64,000 nucleotides of DNA from Pipra filicauda (lineage: Eukaryota; Chordata; Aves; Passeriformes; Pipridae), in contig NW_024104443.1 of the NCBI RefSeq assembly GCF_003945595.2, positions 806,001 through 870,000 of the forward strand, written 5' to 3'. Made by a program: the position numbers and the translations under genes. Under the pieces are notes generated by a model. The model searched no databases, had not been told where the DNA came from, and saw only the letters and a program-made list of their open reading frames with translations. Position 1 is the stretch's first letter. Each line of letters opens with the position of its first letter. This document shows positions 11,320-26,900 of this stretch, one piece after another.

Positions 11320-14300
11320 CTGTGGAAAAGGAAAGAGATGGGAACTAAGCTTGTTTCTAGGACAGCAAATCCAATTGAACTAAGGCCTTTTCACTTTCCA
11401 GCATGCACTGAGGGCTAACAGAGCAACATCACAAGTGGAAGCTTGGACACCATCCCGATACACTTCAGGGGCTGGAACAATACAAGCATTACAGAACCTA
11501 ATTCACAAAGTGCTGATAAGCAAGTGGAGCTGCCATAATATAGTACTAACGTGTAGGAAAGGCAGAATTTTTTCTAAATGCAGTTCTCTATTAGGTCTAG
11601 AGAGATCAAAGTTGAGTAGAGATTTGAATAAATGCTCAAATCTATCCAGTACATCTTCACAATGAAAAGGAAGTGTCATTAAAGTCAGTTTTTTGACTTA
11701 AAGAATTAGGGTTTTTTCCCCTTGTAAGATGAATGCAGTTAACTGACACTGAGTGGGAGTAAAACGAAACACATTTCTAAGAAACCAATGTATTTTGTTT
11801 AAAATTAACAAAGGCATATCCTAGACTGAGTGGCACATCTTCAGGAAAGAGAAAGATTTAAGTCACTCACAATTTGTGATGATTTAAGCTAGACTTGCTT
11901 GTCAAAAACACATGAAAAAAAGGAACATTCTGAAGGACTTGTTCTTCTACAGACAGCTTCCCTTTTAGGCTCAAGAGTTTAACAATGTATTTGCTCATCT
12001 TGTACAAAGTTTACCAGTTATATTGAGAAGAAATAGGCAGCATTTACAGGGAAAATGTATTCTTGTGTGAAAATTTCCTCTTGCATAAGAGGTTTGTGCA
12101 GACTGCTCTGGGGTGAAACTCTCCTTCAAACACTTCCCCTGCATTTCTTCAGATGAAGATCTGTTCAGTGAGAAATTATTCTTCATTGTCCAGGACATGT
12201 GTCTTGCAGTTGTAGCCATGTAATGAGAGTGATAAAATGAAAAATCCTGCTGCCTTTTAATAATTTTAGGCAGCAAAACAAATTCTTTATCACAGTTGTG
12301 TCAGCAGTGACCAAACTGACCGTAGATGCCCTCACCAAGTCACTAATTCAGAATGGAACTTTCTCCAAGTACCAGCTCAGACTCCAAGAGCAATATAAAT
12401 TCTTAAATCACACCTTCTCCTCGACACCACGGGCTTGAGGCAGCAGAACAGAATTATTCCCCTACAGTACAACTGTAAAAAGATGCCAAGACAACAGTTC
12501 ATTGTGAGGAATCAGACTGGAGATCAGAGGATTCAGGGTATCACACAAGTACACACTCCCAGCATAAGGCACAGACAAAAAGGAGCTGGAGCTGATTATT
12601 TCCTAACATTTAAAACTAAAAGTGTCTTTTCATAAAAGAGAGAGAACACAGTATTTGCAAAAAAGACTACCATGTATCAACAAAAGATTTACAGTGGATT
12701 GCTAGCAGAACAAATTATCTTTTTTTTTGAGAGAGTGGTAGTGGGGGGGGGGAAAGTTTCCAAAGAACAATTGCTCTAAGAGCTTCCTTACGATCATGAA
12801 TTTTCATAAGGTGAAAGTAATTTCCTGTATTTTTTGGCACTCTGTGGATCAGAAGAGATATCACAGACCGCATGAATAAGAGAAAAGGGCTTCCTGTACA
12901 GCATTAATCATGTTTGGGAGATGGGAGAGCCCCAAAAGAAAAGATCACTGAAGCTACAAAAAACCCCCTTCTCTCTCTATTGTGCTCTGTCCCACACAGT
13001 GTCTTTAGATGTGCAAAAATACTGCAAAGGGGCCATCTCTGATACAGCTTCTTCCTATTTTCTAGCAGGAACCCAGTTGCTTTAAGAGGCCTTGCTGTCC
13101 ATCCACCCTCCCACGCGGAGCAGGAAACAGCTGGATGCCTTAAACTGCTGGGACACACAGGCAGGATCACCTGATTTACAGCTTCTGCCTCCCCTATTTC
13201 CCACCCCACACATCAATCACTTGGACATTGTGCACATTTATAAGAAGGTAAGAAAATAAACTGATTAATGAAGAAAAAAATGTTCATTTTTGCAGGGATT
13301 TAGGGAAAGCAGGCTTCTCTAGTTTCTTACACGGCTCTTCCTAACGCTCCAATTAAGCCAAGTTAATTAACTCTGGGAAATTTTAAGCAGGAATTGCAAA
13401 ACACTTGGAGAGCTGGGTAACCAAGTCAGGTTGCTGGAACAGGTGTGAGCACCATATGCACGATCTGACAGATCTGAAGGTGCCTGAATATTCTCTTCTA
13501 GCACAGAATTCAAAGACACCCAAGTACTTAAGTCAAAATATCTGTTTCCAGTCAAAACAACAAACCCCCAACAAGCTCCAGAGGGTCTGAAGTTAAAAAA
13601 AGCTCAAAACATTAAAGCACACAAACATGAAGGGAGGAAAACCACCCGCCAAAAAGCTCCCAAAACAACAACAACCCCAAGCCCACCGCACACACTGAAA
13701 AGCTGCTTTAATGATCCCCTGATTAAGTCCTGAGTTAGGGCCTACGGAAGGGTGGATTCAGTTCCCGCTCCAAAGGCTTCTGGAATAACCTTGCCCTACA
13801 TCTTAGTCAGATTCACAGAAAACTGGGATGTTCTGGGAAGTGTGTGGGGCATTTCAGTTCATCCACAGGCAGCACACACAACTGATTCAGCATTGACTTG
13901 ATGAGCAACTTGTAACATATGTAAACGAGGAAATTACGGAAACTCCAGGTTTTACGACTGTTCTGTGTTAGTATTTTTAATCAGAACAATTATACTAACT
14001 GAACATTCCTTTCTATTCCAATTTTTCCTTGGCATCCAGAGAAAATAGACAGCAATATTAATCAGATCTAGAAGGCAAGTTTATTTAGCTTTACATCAAG
14101 GTGCACTTGAATGCAGTTTTGAATGCCATTGATAAATTATTATTTATGCAAAGCTACCTCGTGCTTCAGGTATTATAAACCCATACAAATGTCTGTGGAT
14201 ATTTATATGTATGTATATAAAAATACACACCCACAAAGAGTTTATAAATCAAAGCAGATTTTCCATTCAAGGCAAATTATTACCAAAATAAAGTATCAGC

Positions 14301-14670
14301 TGCCCATCTCATGTTGAATTATTTTTTTCTCTTGACACTGACCATAAAGAAGCTGGTTTGGCTCTTTTGGGGCAAATTCTTAGTGTTTCTCCAATATCTG
14401 TCTGACCATTCAGCTGCATTCAAAGCTGGCTTAGCACTTCAAATGCTCTCCTTCTCCAGATCTTAGCTAGTTATTTCTGGTTCACCAGCATGACTTCCTA
14501 TAAAAGTGGCAGCAAATATTTGCAATTGATTCATCAGATACTAAAAATATCTTTATGCAGATTGATGACTCCAGTTTCAGTATTTTAACAGTTCTAGTGA
14601 AAAAGAGATTTTTAAACTCGCACTCTATTTTAAGCCACATTTGCAAGTAGCAAAATAGAAAGCACACAAA

Positions 14671-14721
14671 GTTATTTATACTATATGTATATTATTTATA
14701 CACTATATGTGTATTTATACT
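14671..14721. repeat. AT-rich imperfect duplication
   Basis: GTTATTTATACTATATGTATA is followed by ATTATTTATACACTATATGTG and then TATTTATAC. The three segments are imperfect direct copies with a period of about 20 bp. Confidence 0.6.
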
Positions 14722-17700
14722 GAATGTAAATACCTAAATATAATCACTTCGTGGTGTGTTCACTTAAAAAAAACAAACAAAAAAGGTCCAGGTCAGACCC
14801 TTGACAGGCTGGTGTTGGGAGAAAAACTGTTGCAGCTCAAGAAACTTCCTTAGATCAATGACATTCATAGAAGGTTGTTGAGCTTTTCAGAAATTAATAA
14901 AACTCAAATCTTGTTGTATTTTGCTGTTAGTACACTATTTCCTTTAAAATATATTCTAACAATATTCATAAATAACGTTAAAATCTGAAAGACTTTTAAT
15001 TTCACCCATCACAGTACTTAGATAGGAAGCCCCATCGCGTCACAGTCCCAGCAGAGTCTGCCAGCGAAGCACACGTGCACTGATATTTCTTATTTAATTC
15101 ATCTTTATCGAGTAGTCCATTAGTATTTTCACATTTGAAAGTTTTAACAGCAAAGCCTGAGATGACCATCATGTATGTGGCTGTTGACACAAACCAGCTT
15201 AGCTGGTTTTGGTTTTTTTTTTTAATCCTCCTTGATTATAAATCAAGATGTCCAAGCGTTGTCCTGCACAGGGAAGAGTGACCTCTGAGTTATGAATTTT
15301 ACATAATTCAGACAGTCCTTTTGAGTGCACCAGAGCACAGACCATTAGTCCTGAGCTTCTTCTCCCCACACAAGAGTTACCACAAAGGCCTGGCTGACTC
15401 ATCCTCTCAGTGCTAATCTCCTCTCCCTCTGCAAGACATATCCTCTGAGTAACAGTTTTGCCAACTGGGAGTAAGAGAAGGAGTAAGAGATGCTGTTCCC
15501 ATTGTTCAGTAGGATGAGTCACTGCACATCTGGGAACTGGGAGAATCAAGAAACACAAACAGAAGGCCTGAAATGAGCCCACAAGTTCCACAATGCAGCA
15601 TCTCTATTGGATTTTTTTTTCAATTATTATTTTTTTAACTGCCCTATCTGCAGTATGAAGTTTGGTGAAGCCAGACAAAATAGTACAATTTGTTTAAAAA
15701 CTGACTGGTCGAGGAGAAAGGGAGGAAAGTTAAAATGTAAACATAGATGCCTGCTTCCTGAAATAGTCCTCTGAAACTCTTTTTATATGCTAGATTATTT
15801 TGACCACGGCATTCTCAAGGGGCAAAAGCCATGAAATTAAGGAATTTTTAATCTCTATATTTTGTACTATGTTAATGCCATCTTAACATTAGCTCCAAAC
15901 ATGTCACCATGAAAATAACTAATTGAATTCAACATCCCTGTCCCTTCAGGCTACATTGGGAGCACATAGGAAATCTCCACACAGAAATATTATAACTAAT
16001 CTGGCATTACTTCCTTTGCCATTGATAGCCTCATTTTGGGCAGGGTTCCCAAGCAGTATTCATTTCATGAAAATAAATGCACAACAGATCGTATGCAGAT
16101 TACTTTAAAATACCCACAGAAACTCAGTAATAAGACATGTTCTGCAAGGCCAGAATTTATCAACTTCTCACTCAGCCAGTTATTCAAAGTGATTCTTGGT
16201 CAGATCATAAGGGGCAGTGAAACATCCCAGTGTTCAGTTCCCTGAAATACTGGCTCATTTCAAACTTTTCCTTCTGAAAAGCAGTTCCTCTGAATTCTGC
16301 TCTGAACTAAAAAGACTTGAAAGGGGACCCTGTGTTCCAAATTGGCTTTTTTCCTTTCCTTGTCCCAAGGCCTTTTTGACATAATATTAATTTAGCCCTT
16401 CCTGATCATTCTGTCTCTGGCTGCTAAATTTAGAGTGTACAATTTAAGGTAGACCTGTCAGTCTCAGCTTGTTTCAGATGATGAATTAAACCACACACAG
16501 GAAGGAAATGCTACGCTTCAAGGAAGCATAAGATACACATCTAACAGAATTCCCATAATGGAGATCCAACAGGAGTCTCACAAATACCGCAAAACACCCA
16601 GAAAAACAGATATTTTAATTGCCACAAACTGCAGCTGAATCTGCAAGGTGAAAGAACAGTGATCTTGCACTGTTGGGAACCTACCCTCTGCTCAGGAGCT
16701 GTAAAACATTCAGCAGCAGGGCTGAGAAACACAGAGGAAATCCAGAAGGACACCTGGGAATCCTCCCAGCCTTTAAGCTCTGAGATCTCAAATACACAAA
16801 TACAATGGACTTAAAGCACTGACAGGTAATTTCACCCAAAGCTGGCCTTTATATAAGGCACCATTCCATTAGGGCTGCCAGAGACACATACAGACAGGAT
16901 GCAAACTTGCAACCAAAACCTTTGTTTTTCAAACACCAAGACATCATTTTTTCCAGCTTTCCTGGGATGTCAATCATCTGTTGATTGTAAGAAATTTGAG
17001 TGTTACTATTTCAGATGTTTTATAAAAGCAAGAGGCCCAAGGGAAGAGCAAGGTTACGAGCACAGGCCGGATAAAATAACCAGGAGACAAACCTTTGAAA
17101 ATGTTGGAGATGTTACATCAGCCAAGTTTTTAGAACCCAAAACCTCACCAGAAAACAGAGATACAGGAAGGACTTTCTTTAGTGAGCCCTACTGGACACA
17201 AGCAGCAGGTTTAACATCCTGCCTCCAGAACACACACATCCTTTGGAAGTGAGCACAGGGACACGGCTCCAGGTTCCACACCCTGGTTCTGTCCAAGGGC
17301 TAAAATTCGCATGAATTTTAGAATTTTTTGCAACAACAAACAAACAACTCCCCCTTCCCAAACCAGCAGGCTCCTTCAGCACATTATTTCTAAACTTGCA
17401 CTTCTTTTCAGCCTCACTGGTAGCAGGGCACGGATTCACTACAGCCAAAAGCTGTTCTCTTCTCTGTGACAGCTGATGAATTAAGTATTATTTTCCAAAG
17501 AGGTGAGCAAGTCTGGGCTTGTTCAGAATTCCCTCCGAGGATGCTGAAGTAACCTAAATTGCCCCAAAAAGCTGATGCCCATTACACCATAATTCTGTTC
17601 TACATCCTGTCTGGGCACTGACATTTATTGACACAAGACAAACATTAATTTTTCATTCAATCACCAGCTCCAAGGCAGAGACCAACCACTTCTCCATATT

Positions 17701-18759
17701 TAAGCTGTACAGAATTTTAACTATCAAATCTCTCCAGTGTTATTTAACTTCCTCCTTAACAACAGACTGAGCTCCTGGCTCTTATCCAGCAACTCCAGGG
17801 CTTATCCAAGTTGCTGCTATCTGTACCCTACCAACACACCAACTACAAAAAAGTACCATTTGGTTCTAAACTTCTAAAAATTACCTCTTCTTTCTACTGC
17901 CCAGTTGTACAGCAGAGGTATCAGATGTTGAAGTCTGAAAAGATTTTCAAAATTCACTATTTGTCAGCTCAGTACAAATGGACAATAGAAGAATTGGTTT
18001 GTACATGTGAAGATGGGTTTTTATAAACTCATTCTACCTGACATGGCCAATCAGTGTGATTTACAGCACATGGATAAAAAAAAATAGGTGACAAATATGT
18101 ATTTGATTTTCCCCACGAAGTTTAGGCTAATCTGAGCTCCCACATCAGTGCTAAGATTTGTGGATCCTCGTGACTGGAATTCTATCCACAGCTAAGAAAC
18201 ACTCCTAACAGGAGCAGAGTTCTTGTGCTGAAGGGTGACTCTTAAGATGTGTTAGCTTTTTCCAGAAATCAAGCACAGCAATTCTTTCTCAAAGTGCTGC
18301 AAGGGAAAAATGAAGTTACATTTTTTTCCTGAAATGCTACGTGTTTCTACATCAACAGGATGTAGATGAGATAAATTACTTTTGGTGCTATGTTAACAAT
18401 TCTGTCCATTTGTCTCAAATATGCACAACAGCAGCAATGCTTCCAGCAGGAAAGGGACTTTCTGTTAACAGACTAAGGCAGGCTCATCCTTCACTCTAAG
18501 CTTCAAGAAACATTAACAAAAAAAATCCCTATTATTTTGATTTTACTCCTACTTACTGTCTTCATCACTGCTGTTCCTGCTTCCCAGATTTGCAATGACT
18601 GGAAGAAAAACAGGTGCAAACAGCAGAGAAAACAGTACTGGCCACAAAGAAAACACAAAGATGCAGAGTGCAACGCTAACACGCGAAATTTTAGCTTTGA
18701 AAACATAAATCTAGAAAAATCCTTAACCAAACTTGCACATTAGCCACTGACTTGCAGCT

Positions 18760-19320
18760 AAAAAGAGCGAAGGAGCGGATGCAAGAGGATATGTACCAAA
18801 TTCACGTGGAAGAATGTGTTTAGACAATGAGGAGAGTTTGACTGCTGTGTCCAACATCAGCAGCGAGCCCGGCTCGCACACACTCATCCTGGCACGACTG
18901 GGCGACAGACCTACTCATAAGCATCTCATGAAAGGATTCCTTCCTGTTTCCCTGCCAACTGTCTGAGGGAATACATTGTCTGAGGCTGCTGCCAGAGCCC
19001 TTTCATCTCACACACCGGAGGTTCTCCGTGAAGCTGAACGAGCACACGCCAGCCCAGCTCCTCACTCCCGGCGCAGTCGGCTCCACGCCCCAGTGTGGGC
19101 AGCTGGGAGCTGCACTGCTGCCACAGCTCCAGCAAAGTCCTGAGCTGAAAAAGGAAGGATGGGTCCAAGATTCTGGCCAATCACTAGTAAATTATCCCGT
19201 TTATTCTCAGTGGGCAGCTGTCATGCAAAAACGGGCATTTTCAACTAACATGTCAGAATTTAGAAGCAACAGGATGTTTTTACATCACCGGGAACGACGC
19301 GCAATCCCGTTAGTCTGTGT
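18760..19320. promoter_or_regulatory. CpG-enriched patch inside intron 2
   Basis: About twenty CpG dinucleotides fall within 560 bp (for example CCCGGCGCAGTCGG and GGGAACGACGCGCAATCCCG), while the flanking intron is nearly CpG-free. It does not reach the density of the promoter island. It could be an intronic enhancer, an alternative promoter or an old CpG-rich insertion; no exon is evident. Confidence 0.35.
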
Positions 19321-20938
19321 CCCAGTCCTGTGCTTTGTTCCCAGCAGAGCAGTATGAAAACCTGAAACTTGCTTTGTTTACAGAAGACATCTGCAGAACT
19401 AGAATAGACACTGACAATAAAAAAGTACCTTCTGAATTAATCCAGTCAGCAGTACTGACTATCTGATCAAGACGAAATCACAAGTTTACCAGCGAGTTTC
19501 CCTTCCAAATCTTATCAGATCAAGGGATGGGAAATAAGTATCTTAGATCTTGTGGGCTGAAAAGGCAGCTAACACCAGCCATCAGAGAATGTTGAGCTTG
19601 GACTTTTCCATGGCAGGTGGCCAGCTGGAAAACTAAGCAACTTGGATGCACTTACAAAAGGCATAACCTTGAATATCTCGCAGAACGATGCTTCCTGCTC
19701 CACTTACACACCAAAGATCTGCTGCAGTGCCCTACTGCTCCACTTTCTGTGGAAATAACAGCTCAGACATGTTTTACTGAAATTTGTCCATGTCTGGTGT
19801 TAAAAGGTGACTATGAGGATTGGAAAGTGACATTTATCCCTTATAATGCTTTAAAAATTTGGTTTGAACAAGATTTTCTCCTTTTGTCTGTATGTATTCA
19901 ACCAAGAGGTTTTTAGATGCAATGAAAATTACAGTCCTGAAAGATTCAGAAAGCTGCTCAGTATGTGAAAATTAGGTTTTAGGTGGAACTCAACTGACAT
20001 AAAATGCAAGCTAAGTCTTAGTTGCACTCAGGTGTGCTATTTAACAGTTTGATTGCTATAAAATCAAGTGTGTAGAGAATAGAGTGCAGAAAAAAAATTA
20101 AATTCCACCTTGCTGACATTACTCTGAATTTGTTCCCCATGCCCATTACCTCAGCACTTGGCAGGCTCAACCACAGAGAACACAAGGCTTGCAAGTCTGA
20201 GGGACTCCTCAAGCCAGTTTCCACATCTGATTTTCAAAATTCGTTTGGCCCAGAAACAAAAAACTCCTTTTTCCAATAATAGTTTGGTATTTGTTAATTC
20301 TAAGAGACTGACCAACTCTGAAGTTTATCAGCTGTTACTGTGTTTGCTTCCCCAGTGACTTTCAACTCAGTGGAAATTCAGAACACGCACTACCTTGCTC
20401 TCAGCACGACGTTACTCACCATCTTGTGTTCACTCACATCAAGACTTGTATTGCCTTCTACCAACTCTGACCTTTACACACACCTGTAAATCCCCCAGAT
20501 CATGAGTGATCAAGTTGTCTCATGTTTCCCTCTGGAAGTGACTGCCCTCCCCACAACCTCATCTCTCCTGCTCCAGTGCCAGTGCCAGCCCCGTGTGTCA
20601 GGTCCAGCAGATGAATGAACCTCAAAAGAACTCTGGTGACCTGAAACAAACCTCAGTTTCCATTCACAATCAGGTTAAGTGTTCACTGTGATCAGACTTA
20701 CAGTCATTATCTCAAAACTTGTTTTATTTATTCATATCTAATCACATCATACCAACTATTCTAAATATTCTTTCCTCTTCTAAAGACTGTTTTGGCATGA
20801 GGAGGGGAAGTTCTTCCAAATTTGCACTTAAACCTTAGCTCTACTGATACTTCAGTATGAAGGTTTCAGGCACACTGAACTGCTTTTTATTTATTTTCAG
20901 AATTTGTTCTCTTTCAGATCTGAAAAGAAATCTAAAGA

Positions 20939-20966
20939 TGAAATAAGTGATTTGAAATAAGTGACA
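20939..20966. repeat. 14-bp tandem duplication in intron 2
   Basis: TGAAATAAGTGATT is followed directly by TGAAATAAGTGACA; the first 12 bases are identical. Confidence 0.75.
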
Positions 20967-23900
20967 GGTTCCATCCTTAAGGCCTCATCCACACATAGAA
21001 ATTAATCAAGCCCCAGTGGAAAATGAAGTGGGTTTAACAAACTTTTCCAAGCTGTTGAGCAGACTAGCCTATTAAAAAAAATCCTAATTAAAGCCTCAGT
21101 CACATCCTACTGAACTGCAGAGAGGGCAACAGTCCAGCCACGTGCACGGCCAGCTGAACTCCCTGCAACCAGGAATGCATGTGCTGGAACAGGGGAAAGA
21201 AGACAGAAAAAGAGGATAGAGTAGGTGGCTCTTTTGTCTCCGGCCCACATCTGACATCATTACTGATTCAGTGCTGTGCTCTGACCAGACTGAAACTACA
21301 TGGATCAAAGTCTTGAATTCAGAGATGGAATTAAATGGGAAAGAGTTCCATCCATAAGCCACTGCTTTTTCAGTTTGAGATTTTACTGAGTTTTCCAAAG
21401 TAGAACTAAGCGAATATCAAGGAAAGCAAGTCAAATTAAGAGGCTTTGGGGGTGGGGTGGAGGGAAGACCTTCTAAGGACAAACACCAGCAGTTTGTTCA
21501 GGAGTAAAGCCAAGTGAAGCACAAGTCTGCCACAGTCTGACTGCAGGAATCTGTGTTGTATACAGAGGAGACATTTGAAAGGTGTCAATAAATTACTTCT
21601 CAGAGCAACATGTTTTCCACTTTCTCAAACAGAAAATCTTGCATGATGTTTCCAAGAAGTTTTCCTGCCCTCCTCCAAATACTAAGTCAATAATAGAGCA
21701 AAACAGGTTTACTCCACAGAGCTGCTTTAGGTATAGCTGCAAAATAACGAGAAGGTGGAGGCCATGCTGCCTTCTGCTTTTGGGACAGAAGCCTTCCAAG
21801 CTAGTGCAGGTCCAGAGAAAGGAGAAAGTGAAGTACTGATCGTCTTCTTTGAGAAGAGACCTCAACAACTCTGCTCCTTCCATCAGTGTTCAATCATCAG
21901 CTGGTCAGTTTGTGGAAGTACAGAGCAGGGAGATATTTTCTGCAACAGGATCACGTTCAGATGCGTCTTAAGTCATCCCATCTATGAAACCCTCCTCTGT
22001 TGCACAGCTATCATTGCACATAAACTCAGAAGTCAAAAGCCAAACACTGTGTTTCTTCCCTCCCTCTGCTCACCATGTCCTCCTCCACGTTCAATACCTG
22101 TGAAACAGAGCCTGGATTCGAAGAGTCCGAACATTTCAGATACTCAAAAAACTTGGAACGCTAAAATTTAAAAAACTAATTTTTGAGGTACAGGCATCTT
22201 ATTAGGACCAGGAAAGATTTACAGAGGAAAGGAGCCATCATTTGGAAGAGGGATCAGTGAGACAAAGACATCGTTCCTTGGCATGTACCAGGTTAAGGCA
22301 ACTCGTGATCACTTGTGATGCCACTTGCTCGTTCCTTCACCAACACCACAGCACATCCCTGCCTCAGCTGTGCTTACCTCAGTTGCAGGGTTGCACTCTG
22401 TCTCACATGAGCTTCCCAATTTACAGCAGGGTTTCCAAGAAAACCAGTTGTGCCAACATAAACAAGAGCACAATGCAAAGCAGAACTCCCCAAACCACCA
22501 TTTCCTACTGTTCACCGTGATTACTCTGTCCCAGAGCTACAGCCCAAGGGGAGCTGTAAAACACTCCACGTTTAGGGCAAAGCAGGCTTGTCTGGGAGCC
22601 AGCAGGAGCAGGGGAAGAAACAGAAGAAAAGTAGGTTAAAGCCAATTACAAGCTTTTCAAGAAGTCATTGCAAAAAGATCAGGAGAGTCAGCAAGAACAG
22701 AACATCAAGTTACTGCTGCCTAACTATCCCACCTGTATCGTCCTTTTCAGTTTTCTGCCAGGTCCTGCCTTTTAAAGAACATGGGCTCATCGAACAGAAT
22801 GCACTGTCACAGTGACAAGAACTACCTCAAATCTGTGTTAAGTATAAAAATACAGAAGATATGCCAATAAGACTTCCTCATAAAAACAGACCTAGTTTTG
22901 TTCATCTGTTCTTGTTACTTGTTCTTGATCCTACGTAGCTTCCTGTAAACTAGGATATTCAGGAAAGCCTGAAAGCATTCATTACCCATTATCCTATTAA
23001 ATTCAGTGGCCCCTTTGAAAAATCCAAGCCTTAACCTCTTACTGCTTTTTCTCAAGGGAACCTTTTAGAGAATTTTTAAAGACACTGAAATCACCCTTGC
23101 TCGCTGTCCCAATTCTAGGTGGAGAGAGCACAAGGTTTGGCACCAATAAAAAGCTGAACTGGTACCAAAAGAAAGCTGAATTACTACAAAGAACATATAA
23201 ATGAGGTGCAAAAGGCTGACTTGTAAAACTGGAACTTTCTGAAGTGCATTGTCAGCACTGCTGTTCTGAGCACAGAGCGAGCCACGTCAGGGACACAGAT
23301 TGAACAAAACCAGTCACCTCTTCTTGTGCAGAGCCTTTTTTTTGGCCTAATTTCCTGAAACCAGCCACAGGGTCAGAAAGCTGCTATTATAGCACACAGC
23401 AAGCATCAGGAGCTCTCTCTTTTATTCCATACATCTAAGCCAGTCCTTGCTGGATCTTCAAGTAGTGGATATAGGTTTCATACACCAAAAACTTTGAACA
23501 CCCATATCATGGGAACACAAACATTAAAGTCTCCTTTTCAGCTGTATCTTTGAGACTGAAGGGTTGAAACCAGTCTGACCAGTGGAGCCCTTTCTCTAGA
23601 AACCATATTCTTTGATTGTTTTTCAACAGATAAATATTAATATATGCGTCTCTGCATAATGCAGGTATTTTTATTCCAACTAAAAAGTTGTCCTTGTGCT
23701 ACCATGGCTTTAATGTACACATATGCTCATTACCTAATATATGAGCTCTCTCCTGCTTCCACCAAATTTCAGTAGGAACTCTTCATTAGACTTCCCAAGT
23801 CACACAAAGGGTGCACATTTAAATGAGCCTAACTTTTCAGGCTTCTGGAATATATTTTCAACACTGGGAATCTCTAGGGAGATACCAGTTGCCAACTTTA

Positions 23901-26900
23901 AGGTCTCTTGAATTATTGAGATCCATTAGGAACTTTCTGAATATGAAATTAAATAGCATAATCAAAAGCTACAGGCTGCTCACTGGGCTGGATTTGCCTC
24001 TGCCCAGACCTTTCCTGCACACTAGAAAGGGATAAAGAGATTACTCCAGTGGTTTATAGCTGCAGTTGGGTACTGGCTCAGACAGCCTGAACTGAAAGTT
24101 TCCTTCCTTGTTTCTCACAGCATGTGCCAGCATTTCTTGATGGGAATGCAAAGATTAATTACAGCTGTACTTGCTCTGAACAAATCCTCATATTCAATAC
24201 AGTCCTGCAAGATTTAGAGTAGCACTAATTAGGGCTTAGAACAACAATTCTGCAAAGACAGACACACCGAGTATTTTTTCTAATTATTTTAAGCATAATA
24301 AAATTAAAGCTCCTTTCCAGAAGTAGGGTGGCATTTATTCTCAAGAGCTGGGAGCCAAAAGAACTTTTCCAGTCTAAGAACATTAGATTTAGTGTTTCAG
24401 TGCTATTGCTGAAGGTTAAGACATCAAACTATAACTGCTTCCACACACATACAGAGAGATAAGGATGAGCACAAAATCTTTTGGGACACATAGACAGTTC
24501 TCTAATGAGCTCAATTACCAAGAGGCAAAGACAAAAAAAATTTTGTACTTGGCAAAATACACAGCAGTAAATCTTTAAACCAGAAAAATGGCAATCATTA
24601 GGCAAGATGCAAACTCTTCTAATGAATTTTCAACATGGGAGCTGTAAATATGAAGTTGTTTCTCTCATTCAGCTTAACCACACCAAAAATACAGTCAAGA
24701 TGTATTGGCATCCAAGGGCCAAAAGCAAAAAACTCCTACAGGAAGCCTTACCCAGTACTGTAAAAATACCAGGCTTTTTAATCTACCTCCAAGACTAAGG
24801 AAGTTAAAAGGTAGGGCCACACAAAGTCTGAATTTCAGCCTTTTGGTACCCACAGACAGCAGGGCATTAATGAAGTGCATTAACTGTACATCTTACAGAC
24901 TCCAGCAGTGATTTTACACAAAGTTTTGCTCTTTAAGTAAAATAAAAATTAAAAAAAAATGGAAAGTGCTGGGAATTCACTATACAGACTACTAGGACAG
25001 CCAGTAGCACAGCTCTTTTTATTCAGCATCCATCCCAGTTCCCATATGGTAGGCATATCAATTTCTTGTTATCCACTTATTTATTATGTATGATCTGCTC
25101 ATTACTTTCCAACTTATCCTCCCAATTCCATGCAGGCTACATTTCATCCAGCTGTTGCACTTTGTCATAATCTAAGGCCAGGAGAAAATCATGACAGGAA
25201 TCCTTTTTTTTTTTCCTTTTCCACAGAGAATTTAACACAGAGGATTTTAATGCTTGGTTAAGAACTCAGGTAGGTACAGTAACAGACTGCTGTTCTCTAA
25301 CACTTTTCCATTTGCACCGTTTTAAAAAAAGTCATAACTCGTGACCTTTCTGGTTCTTATTATTTCTCTCCAATAGCAGAAAGTATTTAAGAATGGCTAA
25401 TAACTGTTTTACCCATCACAGCTTTCTGCTTGAGAGAACAGTTCCTGTCCCTGAGAAAAGATACTGCACGAGTGGATTTTGCTGGAATTCAAAATGATTT
25501 GCAGTGTAAAACAATCCACAGCCTTTGATTCTCTGAATGGTTTTGAATCCAGTCGACTTTAAATGTAGTTCTTCTCACCTCCTGCTCAGTGGCACTTTAA
25601 GCTGAACTGAGACTCCCAAGTGCAGAATTCCTTCCTAGGGGTGACAGACAAGGTGACATCTCCAGCTCTGCCTCCTGCTCTCAGCCCAGTCCTCAGTTGG
25701 AATCTCTGATTGTCAAGACACGCTGGCACAGCCAAACCCCACACAAACGCTGCTCCAGGAGTTCTCTGGTGGCAGCAGGCCCATTAACATATCTCATTTA
25801 AGCATTTATTTTTAGAATACTGCAAATATATAAGGAGATTGAGGATATAACTCCTGTGGATGCAAACTGACAGACTCTAGAGTGTTAGCCAACACCCACA
25901 GAATTGTGTGTAAAGGTTTTTAATAAAACCCAAACTATAACTCACTGACTCTCACCTCCTTTAACAAAATGCCACTTTTGTTAGAGAGTTCTTACTTAAG
26001 ACCCTGATCTGAAAAAATTTTCCTATTTGGTCATAGAGACAGGATTAGAAGCCAGGGACTCCAGCTGCTAATCCTTCCTGCTGCAGACCTGCCACGATGC
26101 TTTGCCGTGTTATACTTAAACAAGCAATTAACTTCTGCTGCTGTAGGAAGATGAGTCAGACTCCATAACTTGACCATAAACTTACGAGGTCCTGGGATCA
26201 GAGAACAGAACTAGAACTAAGAATTTAAATCTGGATCTCTGGCACTTAATTGCCACAATACTTGCCTAAAACTCTACTTAAATATTTAACTAAGGAGAAA
26301 CATCTCCATAACTCTCCCTGTTGTATGAGTCCAGAGCAGGGTATTTTTCATGCTGCATTGATAAAATCTGCAATATAGTGACCTTTTAAATTAATCTTAC
26401 ATTCTATGTCAGATTAAGCCACTGTTTCAAAATTTTAACATAAGAAAATCAGATTATATAGGACTGTTACTATTATTTTTATAACAACAAGCAAGTGGCA
26501 AATTTAAGGGAAGGCTTAGGTTATATATATACATATAATACAGCATTATCATTCCTTACATGTCATAGCTATAATTCAGACAAGTCTATTTCCCACCCAC
26601 TTGTTCACAATTAGCTTTAAAAAAACCCAAACCTTTTAACATTCTTAGATACAGACTTATACTTGACTTTCAGCACTAATGGTGCAATGCAATTATAAAG
26701 CATCAAGGCAACAGCAAATGTGAGTTTCTGCTTTGTAGCACTACTGTCAATCCCTTGGTTTTTAAAGAATTTTGTGGGTTGGAGTGGTATGGCCCATCCA
26801 GATCTAGAAAATTAAAAAACCCACATAACTTCCCCAGCAATAATTTAGTTTCACAGGAGTTCTGCACACTAGGAATGCCCGTGCAAAGCTCAAAAGCAAT

